Part shown: in pieces, positions 44,358 through 53,117 of the stretch
Layout of the letters: each line of letters starts with the position of its first letter
Position numbering within the stretch: the stretch's first letter is position 1
From: Halorussus halobius
Lineage (GTDB): Archaea > Halobacteriota > Halobacteria > Halobacteriales > Haladaptataceae
DNA length: 64,000 bases
NCBI RefSeq assembly: GCF_004765805.1
Contig: NZ_SBIU01000004.1
Coordinates: forward strand, 310,001 to 374,000
Direction: 5' to 3'
Notes under the pieces: generated by a model
The model's input: the letters and a program-made list of their open reading frames with translations, nothing else
The model's database searches: none
Told to the model about the DNA's origin: nothing
Made by a program: the position numbers and the translations under genes

Positions 44358-44771
44358 ATGAGCGAAACGACGACGAACGCGAGGACCCGAGCGGACACTA
44401 TCGGGGGGTACATCTCCGCGGCGGTCGCGCTGGTCGGCGCGTGGATCGTGATATCGGCGTTCCTGTACTCGCCGCCCGCGGCCAACTTCTGGAACGACGT
44501 CATCGTCGGCGCGGCGATCGGCATCATCGCCGGGTACAACGCCCTCAGGACCGACGACGTCGAGGGAATCAACACCGGCGCGGCCGCGCTGGTCGCGCTG
44601 CTGGGCCTCTGGATGGTGGTCGCGCCGTTCCTCTTCGAGGTGCTCACCGACGGCGCGTTCTGGAGCGACGTGGTGAGCGGAGCCATCGTCGCCGTCCTCG
44701 CGGGGTACAACGCGTATCAGGGTCGCGGAGCCGAGCGCCGGACCCGGACCACCGACGCCGAGACGCGGTGA
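44358..44771 (+). CDS. SPW-repeat membrane protein
   Basis: The 137-residue protein has four hydrophobic helices arranged as two repeats: GAWIVISAFLY...FWNDVIVGAAIGIIAGYNA and GLWMVVAPFLFE...FWSDVVSGAIVAVLAGYNA. This two-fold pattern defines the SPW repeat family (function unknown, often stress-related). ATG 44358 follows CAGT, with ends acidic or basic outside the membrane. Confidence 0.85.
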   Translation: MSETTTNARTRADTIGGYISAAVALVGAWIVISAFLYSPPAANFWNDVIVGAAIGIIAGYNALRTDDVEGINTGAAALVALLGLWMVVAPFLFEVLTDGAFWSDVVSGAIVAVLAGYNAYQGRGAERRTRTTDAETR

Positions 44772-44826
44772 AGACGCGGGCGGCGAACCGAAGCGTCTTT
44801 TCACGTGCCAGCGCGAACCGCCGGGC

Positions 44827-45447
44827 ATGACCGACGAGCCCGCGACCGACGACGCGCGTCCGTCCGATGACGCGCCCGCCTCGGGCGACGAGCCCGCGAC
44901 CGACGACGACTCGCTGGCCTGGGACGTCCTCGACGCGGAGGTCGCCTACTCCTGTCCGGGGTTCGACGTTCGCCGCGAGCAGGTCCGCCTGCCGGACGGC
45001 ACCGAGACCGACTTCGACTACCTCACCGAACCGCCGAGCGTGGTGGTCCTGCCGTTCACGCCCGATGGCGAGGTCGTGGTCATCGAGGAGTGGCGGCAGG
45101 CGGTCGGGCGGGCGAACCGCGGTCTCCCGGTCGGCGGGATGGAGCCCGACGACGCCGACTCCGCGGCGGCTGCCCGGCGGGAACTCCGCGAGGAGACCGG
45201 CTACGAGGCCGACGAGGTGTCGTTTCTGACCAGCGTCGAACCCGCGAACGGGGTGGCCGACTCGGTCCTCCACTTCTTCGTGGCGCGGGGCTGTACGCCC
45301 ACCGCCGAGCAGGAGTTGGACGGCGACGAGTCGATTCGGGTCGACACGACGACGATGGACGAACTTCGCGACCACGTCGCCGCCCGCGAGGTCCGGGACG
45401 GCCGGACCACGCTCGGCGTGCTGTACTACGAGGCGGTCGGGGACTAG
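44827..45447 (+). CDS. NUDIX hydrolase (ADP-ribose pyrophosphatase-like)
   Basis: The 206-residue protein has an acidic 30-residue halophilic tail, then the NUDIX fold. The NUDIX box GGMEPDDADSAAAARREL followed by REETGYEADE (about residues 105-132) has all Mg-binding Glu residues. VVVLPFTPDGEVVVIEEWRQAVGR upstream is typical of ADP-sugar pyrophosphatases. Likely role: cleaving ADP-ribose or a related nucleotide sugar. Confidence 0.88.
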   Translation: MTDEPATDDARPSDDAPASGDEPATDDDSLAWDVLDAEVAYSCPGFDVRREQVRLPDGTETDFDYLTEPPSVVVLPFTPDGEVVVIEEWRQAVGRANRGLPVGGMEPDDADSAAAARRELREETGYEADEVSFLTSVEPANGVADSVLHFFVARGCTPTAEQELDGDESIRVDTTTMDELRDHVAAREVRDGRTTLGVLYYEAVGD

Positions 45448-45650
45448 CTCCCGAGACGTTCGGGGACTACCCTTCGAACTGAAAAATACCGGACGTATCG
45501 GGCCTCAGCCCAATTTCTTCAGTAAACCAACCGGAGTAATTATCACTCGTTAAACATTTATGTCGGCCGCGAGTTAGTCCGAGTAGGCAACTCCGCCGTC
45601 CTGACCGCCCTCCACCGGGAGCGTCAGCGAGCGCGAGTTGCGACGAAACC

Positions 45651-46937
45651 ATGAAACTCCGAGTAGCAGCCCTCATCGTGCTGGTCGTCGGTGCCATGCC
45701 GGCCGTCGCGGCCAACGGCCCGGCCGCCACCGATTCGACCGCCCTGAACGACCGAGACGTATCGGCAGTCCAGACAGCCACCGCCAACGACACCCAGACG
45801 AGCGGGGCGCAGGCCAACGAGTCGGCCGACTACACCAAGCTCTACGTCGAGAGCGACTACAACCGCCCGGAGCTCAAGCCGGGCGAGTCCACCGAGTTCA
45901 CCGTCACGGTGACCAACCGCGAGGACTCCGCGGTCGACCTCGACCCGCGCGTCTACGTGCCGCCGACCGGCCAGAACCTCCTCGAGAAGTCGTGGGTCTC
46001 CATCGACGGTGACTCGTCCGTGGGAGCGGGCGAGGAGCAGGAGTTCACCGTCACCGTCTCGGTCCCCGACGACGCCGAGATCGGCTACTACAGCGGACAG
46101 GTCGCGTTCACCGACGAACAGGTGACCTACCCCGGCCGTCCCGCGCGCCCGGTCCACGCCGCGAGCGTCAACGTGCGGGTCTGGCAGGAGCCGACCGTCG
46201 AGATACTCTCCAGCACCTACCTCCGCGGACAGGTCGAGGCCGGCGACACCACGACCAAGCAGGTCGTCGTCGAGAACACCGGCGACGAGGCCGTCCCGCT
46301 CAGCCCCCAGCTCGAGGGCCAGAGCAACGTGCGCTACGGCAGTAGTTCCTCGAAGATAGACCCCTCGTGGGTGAGCATCGACGCACCGTCGAGCGTCGAG
46401 CCCGGCGAGACCGCGACCGTCTCGGTCACGGTGTCCCCGCCCGAGAGCGCCGACAGCAACAGTTATCGCGGCAATCTCGACCTCGGGCTGAAAGACCCCA
46501 ACCGCGCCGACAACAGCAACCACTGGCAGGAGGTCAGCCTCAACTTCGAGGTCTGGAACCAGCCCGAGGAGCCGTTCGAGACCTCCTTCGAGGTGAGCGA
46601 GGACGCCGAGGACGTCACCCTCACGCTCTCGCCCCGCGCCGGGGTGTACGGCGGTAGCTCGGACGACCCCGCCAACTTCGACGTCACCTTCGTCGCGCCC
46701 GACGGCACCACCGTCGACGCCGAGCGCGTGCAGGTGAGCGACCGCGGCTCGGTCGACCTCAGCGCCTCGAACAGCCCGAGCGTCGAGCAGCAGGGCGACT
46801 ACGGCGTTCGGTCCGGCGGCCAGGAGTTCGTCTACCGCGTCGACGACCCCGAAGCCGGTAGCTGGGACCTGCAGGTCATGCCCGAGAACGCCATCGGGTT
46901 CAGCTACGAGATCGTCCGCAACGAGAGCGCGGAATAG
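45651..46937 (+). CDS. Secreted beta-sandwich protein (CARDB-like)
   Basis: The 428-residue protein has a Sec signal peptide (MKLRVAALIVLVVGAMPAVA, cleavage near residue 21), an Asn/Thr-rich linker, then two or three tandem Ig-like domains: LKPGESTEFTVTVTNRE, VEAGDTTTKQVVVENTGDEAVPL and VEPGETATVSVTVSPPESAD are the repeated motifs. The last 100 residues (SFEVSEDAEDVTLTLSP to YEIV) form a separate beta domain. No membrane anchor is seen. Probably an extracellular or S-layer-associated binding protein. Confidence 0.8.
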   Translation: MKLRVAALIVLVVGAMPAVAANGPAATDSTALNDRDVSAVQTATANDTQTSGAQANESADYTKLYVESDYNRPELKPGESTEFTVTVTNREDSAVDLDPRVYVPPTGQNLLEKSWVSIDGDSSVGAGEEQEFTVTVSVPDDAEIGYYSGQVAFTDEQVTYPGRPARPVHAASVNVRVWQEPTVEILSSTYLRGQVEAGDTTTKQVVVENTGDEAVPLSPQLEGQSNVRYGSSSSKIDPSWVSIDAPSSVEPGETATVSVTVSPPESADSNSYRGNLDLGLKDPNRADNSNHWQEVSLNFEVWNQPEEPFETSFEVSEDAEDVTLTLSPRAGVYGGSSDDPANFDVTFVAPDGTTVDAERVQVSDRGSVDLSASNSPSVEQQGDYGVRSGGQEFVYRVDDPEAGSWDLQVMPENAIGFSYEIVRNESAE

Positions 46938-46995
46938 CGACCGACCGATTCCATTTTTTCGAGCGCGGCGAGCCGCCGGCCGTGACGCCGAGTAG

Positions 46996-47433
46996 TCAGT
47001 CGCCGACTTCGACGTCGAGCGCGTAGTCCGTGACTGCGCGGGCGTCCTCGCCGCTGCCGGGGAAGACCAGTTCGAACGACCACGACCCGCCGGGCGCGAG
47101 GTCCGAGACGTCCGCGCTCGCGCTGTCGAGCGTCTCGCCGCCGCCCTCGAAGGTCGCGGTGGCCGTCGCCTCGGCGACCGTCTCGTCGGTGGAATTGCGG
47201 ACCGTGCCGACCACGGAGGCGAGTTCGCTCGCCGACCCCTCGTTCGAGCGGACGAGTTCGTGGTCGCCGACTTCGAGCGCGGGGTCGTCGGTGACGGTGG
47301 TCTCGGTCGCTCGTGCGGTCGTTTCGGCGTCGGTCGTCGTCTCGGTTTCGGGGGTCGAGGGGCCGTCCGACCGGCCGCCACAACCGGCGAGGGCGGCCGA
47401 CCCGACGACCGCGAGGAGGGCGCGTCGTCGCAT
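46996..47433 (-). CDS. FxLYD-domain lipoprotein
   Basis: The 145-residue protein has leader [20 protein letters not shown] with lipobox Cys at residue 18, a Thr-rich linker to about 50, and a single FxLYD-type domain: [24 protein letters not shown] and [14 protein letters not shown]. FxLYD domains are small beta-sandwiches on archaeal and bacterial surface proteins; ligand unknown. Divergent from tgtA. Confidence 0.82.
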   Translation of the reverse strand: MRRRALLAVVGSAALAGCGGRSDGPSTPETETTTDAETTARATETTVTDDPALEVGDHELVRSNEGSASELASVVGTVRNSTDETVAEATATATFEGGGETLDSASADVSDLAPGGSWSFELVFPGSGEDARAVTDYALDVEVGD

Positions 47434-47523
47434 GGTCGCGGGGTCGGACTCTCCGGGGATAACCGTTTCGAGAGCGCCCGACGAACGGAACCCTTACCCC
47501 CGTCCTCGGGCTACTCCGCGCCA

Positions 47524-48996
47524 ATGGGCGACCACTTCGAGATACGCGACCAGGACGCGCTCGGCCGCATCGGGGAACTGACGGTTCCCCGCGCCGGCGT
47601 GACCGTCGAGACGCCGGCGCTCATGCCGGTCATCAATCCGCACGTCAGGACGATAGAACCGTCCCGGATGCAATCGGCGTTCGGCGCGGAGATTCTCATC
47701 ACCAACTCCTACGTCTTCTACGGCAGCGACGACTACCGCGAGGAAGCGCTCGAGCGGGGCCTCCACGACGTGCTCGAGTTCGACGGGGTCATCGTGACCG
47801 ACTCGGGGTCGTTCCAGCTCGCCGAGTACGGCGAGATCGACGTCACGACGCCGGAAATCCTCGAATTCCAGCGCGATATCGGGAGCGACGTCGGGACGCC
47901 GGTCGACGTGCCCACGCCGCCGGACGTCGACCGCGAGCGCGCCGAGGACGAACTCGCCACGACCCAGGACCGCCTCGCGGTCGCCGAGGGCGTCGACACC
48001 GGCGAGATGCTGGTCAACGCGCCCGTGCAGGGGTCGACCTACCCCGACCTGCGCGAGTCGGCCGGCCGCCACGCCGACGCCACCGACCTCGACGTGTTCC
48101 CGGTCGGCGCGGTCGTCCCGTTGATGAACGACTACCGGTACGGCGACGTGGTGGACGTGGTGGCCGGGGCCAAGCGCGGCCTCGGCCGGGACGCGCCTGT
48201 CCACCTGTTCGGCGCGGGCCACCCGATGATGTTCGCGCTCGCGGTCGCGATGGGGTGTGACCTGTTCGACTCGGCGGCGTACGCGCTGTACGCCCGCGAC
48301 GACCGCTACCTCACGGTCCGGGGCACCGAACAGCTCGACGACCTCGACTACTTCCCCTGCTCGTGTCCCGTCTGTGCCGACCACACGCCCGCCGAACTCC
48401 GCGAACTGGGCGACCGCGAGCGCGAGGAACTGCTGGCCGAACACAACCTCCACGTCACGTTCCGCGAGATGCGGACGGTCAAGCAGGCGCTCCGCGCCGG
48501 GAACCTGCTCGAACTCGTGGAGACCCGCGCCCGCGCTCACCCCGCGATGCTCGACGGGTATCGGGCGCTCCTCGACCACGCCGACCTGCTCGAACGCGAG
48601 GATTCCGCGTCGAAGGGCGCGTTCTTCTACCTCTCGGGCGAGAGCGCCCGCCGGCCCGAGGTCGTCCGCCACCACGACCGTCTCGACCGCCTCGCGCTCT
48701 CGCCGGGCGACGAGGTTCTGCTCACGGAGGGCGGCCCGAGCGACCGCTACGACGAGTCGTGGAACGTCCGCGCGCCGTTCGGTCCCTTCCCCCGGGACCT
48801 CTCGGAGACCTATCCCCTGACTGCCGAGGTACCCGACCGGATGGACGCGGAGGGCTACCGGGCGGCCGCCGAGGGCGTGGCCCGGCTCGCGGCGGCCAAT
48901 CCCGAGACCGAGTTCACGCTGGCCCATCGCGGCTGGCCCGAGGCGGCGCTCGCGGCGGTGCCCGAGCGCGTGGACGTGGTGGACCTGAGCGGGTGA
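47524..48996 (+). CDS. tgtA: tRNA-guanine(15) transglycosylase, archaeosine pathway
   Basis: The 490-residue enzyme swaps guanine-15 of tRNA for preQ0, the first step to archaeosine. [18 protein letters not shown] holds the catalytic Asp and substrate loop; [14 protein letters not shown] and [20 protein letters not shown] are conserved; CSCPVC plus a following His (about residues 280-308) form the zinc site; the C-terminal 120 residues are the archaeal extension lacking a PUA domain, which is found instead in arcS nearby. ATG 47524 ([11 protein letters not shown]) is preferred to the open frame upstream. Confidence 0.95.
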   Translation: MGDHFEIRDQDALGRIGELTVPRAGVTVETPALMPVINPHVRTIEPSRMQSAFGAEILITNSYVFYGSDDYREEALERGLHDVLEFDGVIVTDSGSFQLAEYGEIDVTTPEILEFQRDIGSDVGTPVDVPTPPDVDRERAEDELATTQDRLAVAEGVDTGEMLVNAPVQGSTYPDLRESAGRHADATDLDVFPVGAVVPLMNDYRYGDVVDVVAGAKRGLGRDAPVHLFGAGHPMMFALAVAMGCDLFDSAAYALYARDDRYLTVRGTEQLDDLDYFPCSCPVCADHTPAELRELGDREREELLAEHNLHVTFREMRTVKQALRAGNLLELVETRARAHPAMLDGYRALLDHADLLEREDSASKGAFFYLSGESARRPEVVRHHDRLDRLALSPGDEVLLTEGGPSDRYDESWNVRAPFGPFPRDLSETYPLTAEVPDRMDAEGYRAAAEGVARLAAANPETEFTLAHRGWPEAALAAVPERVDVVDLSG

Positions 48997-49014
48997 GGAC
49001 CGACTCGACGCCGG

Positions 49015-49022
49015 GATTTAAG
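49015..49022 (+). promoter_or_regulatory. TATA box for the 54-aa gene between tgtA and arcS
   Basis: GATTTAAG in GC-rich DNA is centred about 29 nt before ATG 49047 and supports an independent leaderless transcript. Confidence 0.55.
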
Positions 49023-49046
49023 CGCCGAGATTCCGTCGGTTCTCGC

Positions 49047-49211
49047 ATGGCGGACTCCCGCGAGGACCGACCCGACGACGCCGATTCCGCCGACGGCGCG
49101 GACTCGGTACTCCGACGAGCCTACCGGCGACTGGCCGACGGCGCGGGCTGGCTCCGCGAGTTCGGCAGGGGCCACGCCGAGAACAGCCACTTCCTCGGCC
49201 GCCGGGACTGA
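49047..49211 (+). CDS. 54-aa protein between tgtA and arcS
   Basis: The ATG is backed by a TATA box 29 nt upstream. The first 20 residues are Asp/Ser-rich; the rest (VLRRAYRRLADGAGWLREFGRGHAENSHFLG) is an amphipathic basic helix, unusual for this acidic proteome and suited to RNA or membrane contact. It lies between the two archaeosine genes on their strand, with 50- and 55-nt gaps. Function unknown; a link to tRNA modification is only suggested by position. Confidence 0.65.
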   Translation: MADSREDRPDDADSADGADSVLRRAYRRLADGAGWLREFGRGHAENSHFLGRRD

Positions 49212-49266
49212 GGCGGTCGCGGCTCGTCTCGCAAGATAGTTGCCCCTCGGTCCCCGACCGGAGGGT

Positions 49267-51018
49267 ATGACCGACTACTTCGAGGTCCACCACCGCGACG
49301 GCCCGGCCCGGGTCGCCGAGTTGCGACTTTCCGAGTCGGTGACCACGCCCGCGGTCGTGGACGACTTGCTCGCCGACGCGGGGAGCCTCTGGACGGCCGA
49401 CCGCGAGGTGCCCGAGGGCGACGAGACCCGGCTGACAGTCCTGCCCCACCGGGGGTTCCCGAGCGGCACCGACGAGGAAGTGATGGACTCCTTCGCGGTC
49501 GAGTACCCGGACGTCGACTACCCGAGCGCGGCCGTGGTCGCGCCCGAGACCGCCGACGACTACGGCGCGGACGCCTACGTCCTCTCGGGCGCGCAGGGGG
49601 TCGTCGGCCACGGAGCGGGGTTCAAGGACGCGATTATCGAAACCCGCGAGAAGATTCTGGCCGACAGCGCGCTCTACCTGCCGGGCGTGGCGACGCCCGC
49701 CAACGTCGCCGTCCTCGTCTACGCCGGCGTCGACCTCGTGGACGAGGACCGCGCCGTGGTCGCGGGGACCCAGGGCAAGTACCTCACCACCGAGGGCACC
49801 CACTACCTCGACGACCTCTCGGAACTCCCGTGTGCCTGTCCGGCGTGCCGAACGCCCCTCGCGGAGTTCACTCGCGAGGACTGCGCCGAACACAACGTGA
49901 ACGCGCTCCGCGCGGAACTCGGCGTCGTCCGCGAGCGAATCCGGCAGGGTCGCCTCCGGGACTACGTCGAGGGACAGGCCCGCCACGACCAGTGGCTCAC
50001 CGCCGCTGTCCGGGAGTTCGACCAGCAGTGGAGCTACGTGGAAGAGCGCACGCCCGTCCTGCGGGACGCCGAACTCGCCGCCGCGACCGAGGACACCCTG
50101 CGCCGGGTCGAGATACAGCGGTTCGCCGACCGGGTCACGACCCGGTACGAAAACCGGTTCGACAACCCGCTCGTGCTGGTGCCCTGCTCGGCCAAGAAAC
50201 CGTACAGCGAGTCCCAGAGCCACGGCCAGTTCCACGACGCCGTCCAGTTCCGGGGCCACACCGTCTCGATGACCTCGCCCATCGGCGTGGTGCCCCAGGA
50301 ACTCGAACTCACCTACCCCGCCCAGCACTACGACGCCGTCGTCACGGGGCGCTGGTCGGAGGACGAGAAGGAGTTCGTCGCGTCGGTCCTTCGGCGCTAT
50401 CTGGAACGAAACGACTACCCTCGGGTCGTCGCTCACGTCCCCGACGAGGGGTATCGGGACGTGTGCGAGCGCGTCGAGGCCGACCTCGGCGTGGAGTTCG
50501 AGTACACCGTCGAGGGCCACCCCACCGCGACCGAGTCGCTGGGCAACCTCGCGGCCGCGCTGGAGGGCGAACTCAAGTACGGCAAGCGCGAGCGCCAGCA
50601 CAACACGGTGCGGGCCATCGCCGACTACCAGTTCGGCGAGGGCGCGGGCGACGCCCTGTTCGAGGACGTTCGGACCGAGAGCCGCTATCCCAAACTTCGG
50701 GTCCGGGACGGCGAGGGCGAGCAACTCGCCGCGATGGTGCCCCAGTACGGCGTCCTCTCGTTCACGCTCGCCGGCGCGCGCCGGTGGGTCGAATCCGACG
50801 CCCCGACCAAGCGGGTCGAGATCGACGACTTCGCGCCCCACGGGAGCGTGCTCGCGCCGGGCGTCGTGGACGCCTCCGAGGACGTCCGGGTGGGCGACGA
50901 AGTGGTCATCGAGGGGCCGAGCGCGTTCGCGGTCGGCCGCGCGGAGATGTCCGGCCCGGAGATGGTCGAGAGCACGCGCGGCATCGCCACCTCGGTCCGC
51001 CACGTCGAGGAGAAGTAA
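49267..51018 (+). CDS. arcS: Archaeosine synthase ArcS
   Basis: The 583-residue TGT paralogue converts preQ0-15 tRNA to archaeosine. The N-terminal half keeps a TGT-like barrel lacking the catalytic residues of TgtA; ELPCACPACRTPL carries the zinc Cys; LVLVPCSAKKPYSESQSH (about 303-320) is the signature ArcS motif containing the Lys/Ser that forms the lysine adduct pathway; the C-terminal 75 residues are a PUA RNA-binding domain (KRVEIDDFAPHGSVLAPGVV). It is functionally paired with tgtA upstream. Confidence 0.94.
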   Translation: MTDYFEVHHRDGPARVAELRLSESVTTPAVVDDLLADAGSLWTADREVPEGDETRLTVLPHRGFPSGTDEEVMDSFAVEYPDVDYPSAAVVAPETADDYGADAYVLSGAQGVVGHGAGFKDAIIETREKILADSALYLPGVATPANVAVLVYAGVDLVDEDRAVVAGTQGKYLTTEGTHYLDDLSELPCACPACRTPLAEFTREDCAEHNVNALRAELGVVRERIRQGRLRDYVEGQARHDQWLTAAVREFDQQWSYVEERTPVLRDAELAAATEDTLRRVEIQRFADRVTTRYENRFDNPLVLVPCSAKKPYSESQSHGQFHDAVQFRGHTVSMTSPIGVVPQELELTYPAQHYDAVVTGRWSEDEKEFVASVLRRYLERNDYPRVVAHVPDEGYRDVCERVEADLGVEFEYTVEGHPTATESLGNLAAALEGELKYGKRERQHNTVRAIADYQFGEGAGDALFEDVRTESRYPKLRVRDGEGEQLAAMVPQYGVLSFTLAGARRWVESDAPTKRVEIDDFAPHGSVLAPGVVDASEDVRVGDEVVIEGPSAFAVGRAEMSGPEMVESTRGIATSVRHVEEK

Positions 51019-51141
51019 CCGTAGTTGTACATCCGAAGGCGGGGCGAGACAGGCCCGTGACTCGGAACGGACTCGCACCCGTGGCCCCCGCGTCAGTTTT
51101 TAGTAGAATAGGGGACAGTTCACCGACGAGGAGGGTCGTCC

Positions 51142-51339
51142 GTGGCAACTGACGAGGACCCACAGTACACGAAGGAGAATCCTCATCCCGCCGACGAAGA
51201 CCTCTCCCCGGTGGTGAAGGCGTTCATCTACGAGGACTCCGACGAACTGCCGGAGTTGGAAGCTGACGACTTCGGGGTCGACCGGCCAGACCCGCTCTTC
51301 GACGGCGAACGTATTCGTCTGGCGAGTGACGAGGAGTGA
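51142..51339 (+). CDS. Putative antitoxin upstream of a PIN gene
   Basis: The 65-residue very acidic protein starts at GTG. PVVKAFIYEDSDELPELEADDFGV has a short strand-helix pattern but no clear DNA-binding fold. It lies 6 nt before the PIN-like gene on the same strand, the arrangement of VapBC modules. The antitoxin call rests mainly on this context. Confidence 0.6.
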   Translation: MATDEDPQYTKENPHPADEDLSPVVKAFIYEDSDELPELEADDFGVDRPDPLFDGERIRLASDEE

Positions 51340-51345
51340 GCGGCC

Positions 51346-51930
51346 GTGAGTTCGGCGTCTCGTTCACGGAGTGACGGGCCAGTAGTGGAACATCCCGACG
51401 ACGTTTTGCTCCCGTCCGGCCGAGGCCACGTTGTCGTGTTTCTCGGGAAGGAAGCACTACTCGCGTGGTTCAGTAACGTCCGGTCCGAGCTACACGAAGA
51501 CGTACTCGACCGTCTGCGAACCCTCGGACGTCGTCGGGCGGCGTTCACTACGAGTACGTACCAACTCGTAGAGGTCTTCACGAAGGTTCGATACGACGGC
51601 TCTTCCGATTCGGTAGCCGACCTCTACGACCGTCTCCAGCGCTCGGACCTTCGCGTCCTTCACGGAAGCGACGACTGGAGCGACACCCGCCAGTCGCGGA
51701 CGCCGAAAGACGTGTTCGAGGCGGCAACCGAAGTCATCGAGAACCGGCCGAAGATGGCGTGCAACTTCCCGGAAGCCGCGCTCGTCCTCGCACTCGCCCG
51801 AGAGAACCGCAACCGAGACGTGGCCGTCTTCCTGTTCACGTTCGACGGTACGCTCGCCACGCTCGCCGACACGTTCGACGTGCCCGTTCTGCCGTACTCG
51901 ACGCCGCTCCGGTACGACGTCGGCCGGTGA
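51346..51930 (+). CDS. PIN-like (VapC-type) protein with altered first Asp
   Basis: The 194-residue protein starts at GTG. Segments TTSTYQLVEVFTKVR (conserved T and E), then EAATEVIE and VAVFLFTFDGTLATLADTFDVPVLP with the late Asp follow the PIN-domain order. At the N-terminus, where PIN ribonucleases have V[FL]xDTS, the sequence is VVVFLGKEALLAWF, so the first metal-binding Asp is missing. Nuclease activity is therefore doubtful. It may be a derived PIN toxin or a binding-only protein. Confidence 0.68.
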   Translation: MSSASRSRSDGPVVEHPDDVLLPSGRGHVVVFLGKEALLAWFSNVRSELHEDVLDRLRTLGRRRAAFTTSTYQLVEVFTKVRYDGSSDSVADLYDRLQRSDLRVLHGSDDWSDTRQSRTPKDVFEAATEVIENRPKMACNFPEAALVLALARENRNRDVAVFLFTFDGTLATLADTFDVPVLPYSTPLRYDVGR

Positions 51931-52005
51931 ACGCGAGAGCGACCGGCGCGCGACTCGCTCTTCGGCCGGCCACCTTTTTGGTCGCACGAGGCGTACCCTC
52001 TCCGC

Positions 52006-52725
52006 ATGAAGCCGTACGCCCTGTTGCTGGTGGGGACGGTGCTACTCGGCGGCTGTCTCGGCGGCGTCACCGTCAGCGGCGGGGGACAGGCCGAGACCAC
52101 GACGGAAGCGCCGACCGCGCAGGCGACGACGCTGACCGACGGGAGCGCGGACAGGACCTCGACCGACGAGCCGACCACGACCGCCGACTGCGGACGAGCG
52201 CCGGCCGAGACTCGAACCGAAGCGACCGCCGACGACGCGCGGGAGACGAGCGCGGGGACGGCGACCACGACGCTTCCCGCGACCACCGACGCCGACGAGA
52301 ACGTGACCGCGACGTTCCTCGTCGACGGGTGTCCGAACGTCGCGGTGTCGCTGCTGGTCGCCGACGAACCCGACGAGCGCCGGCAGGGGCTGATGTACCG
52401 CCAGTCGCTTCCCCACCGGACCGGGATGGTGTTCGTCTACGACGACGCCGCGCCCCGGACGTTCTGGATGAAGAACACCTACGTCCCGCTCGACATCATC
52501 TTCGTCGCGCCGAACGGCACCGTGTTGAACGTCGAGCACGCCCAACCCCAGCCCCACGCGCCCGACTCGGCGGTCGACCGCTACAGCAGCGAGGGCGACG
52601 CGACGTACGTGGTGGAACTCGAACGCGGGTTCGCCAACCGGACCGGCGTCGGCCCCGGCTCGGAACTCGTGTTCGACGGCACCACGCCCGAAGCCGGGCC
52701 GGAGGCGGTGTCCGAGACGAGTTAG
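52006..52725 (+). CDS. DUF192-domain lipoprotein
   Basis: The 239-residue protein has lipoprotein leader MKPYALLLVGTVLLGGCLGG (Cys 17), a Thr/Ala-rich linker to about 100, and a DUF192 domain: RRQGLMYRQSLPHRTGMVFVY, APRTFWMKNTYVPLDIIFV and VLNVEHAQPQ are its signatures. DUF192 is widespread and of unclear function, possibly binding sugars or polymers outside the cell. Confidence 0.88.
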   Translation: MKPYALLLVGTVLLGGCLGGVTVSGGGQAETTTEAPTAQATTLTDGSADRTSTDEPTTTADCGRAPAETRTEATADDARETSAGTATTTLPATTDADENVTATFLVDGCPNVAVSLLVADEPDERRQGLMYRQSLPHRTGMVFVYDDAAPRTFWMKNTYVPLDIIFVAPNGTVLNVEHAQPQPHAPDSAVDRYSSEGDATYVVELERGFANRTGVGPGSELVFDGTTPEAGPEAVSETS

Positions 52726-52976
52726 AACACAAAGCATTTAAGAAACGGGCGTGACGCCACGAACACCTCGGGTAGGGGTACGCGAGGTACATTCTTTCGG
52801 GTCGACTCGCCAGCGACGGCTCCGACCGGGAGTCGACCCGAATCGGCGTCCGAGCGTTCGGCCTGCGGCCGTTCCGGGCTGCGACTCGCAGGGCTCGAAT
52901 CCGAGAAACGTCAACGTCCGGCGGCTGGACTCGTTCGCACGCGCTACGCGGTGCTCACTGGTTTGTCGCCGGAAGT

Positions 52977-53048
52977 GGGACCGCCCGGATTCGAACCGGG
53001 GTTATCGGCACCCAAGGCCGAAAGGATACCAAGCTACCCCACGGTCCC
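52977..53048 (-). tRNA. tRNA-Pro (anticodon UGG)
   Basis: Read on the minus strand the 72-nt gene starts GGGACCG and ends CGGTCCC (perfect 7-bp acceptor). Anticodon stem TCGGC/GCCGA encloses loop CTTGGGT (anticodon TGG) and the T arm is CCCGG-TTCGAAT-CCGGG. The D loop TAGCTTGGTATCC is typical of archaeal tRNA-Pro. CCA is not encoded. No fragments of it are seen elsewhere in the window. Confidence 0.94.
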
Positions 53049-53117
53049 ATAGGGGTGACTAGCGCGGGAGGACCTGTAAAGGGTTTCGTTTGTGGCGACT
53101 TCCCTCCCGTCGGCCGC

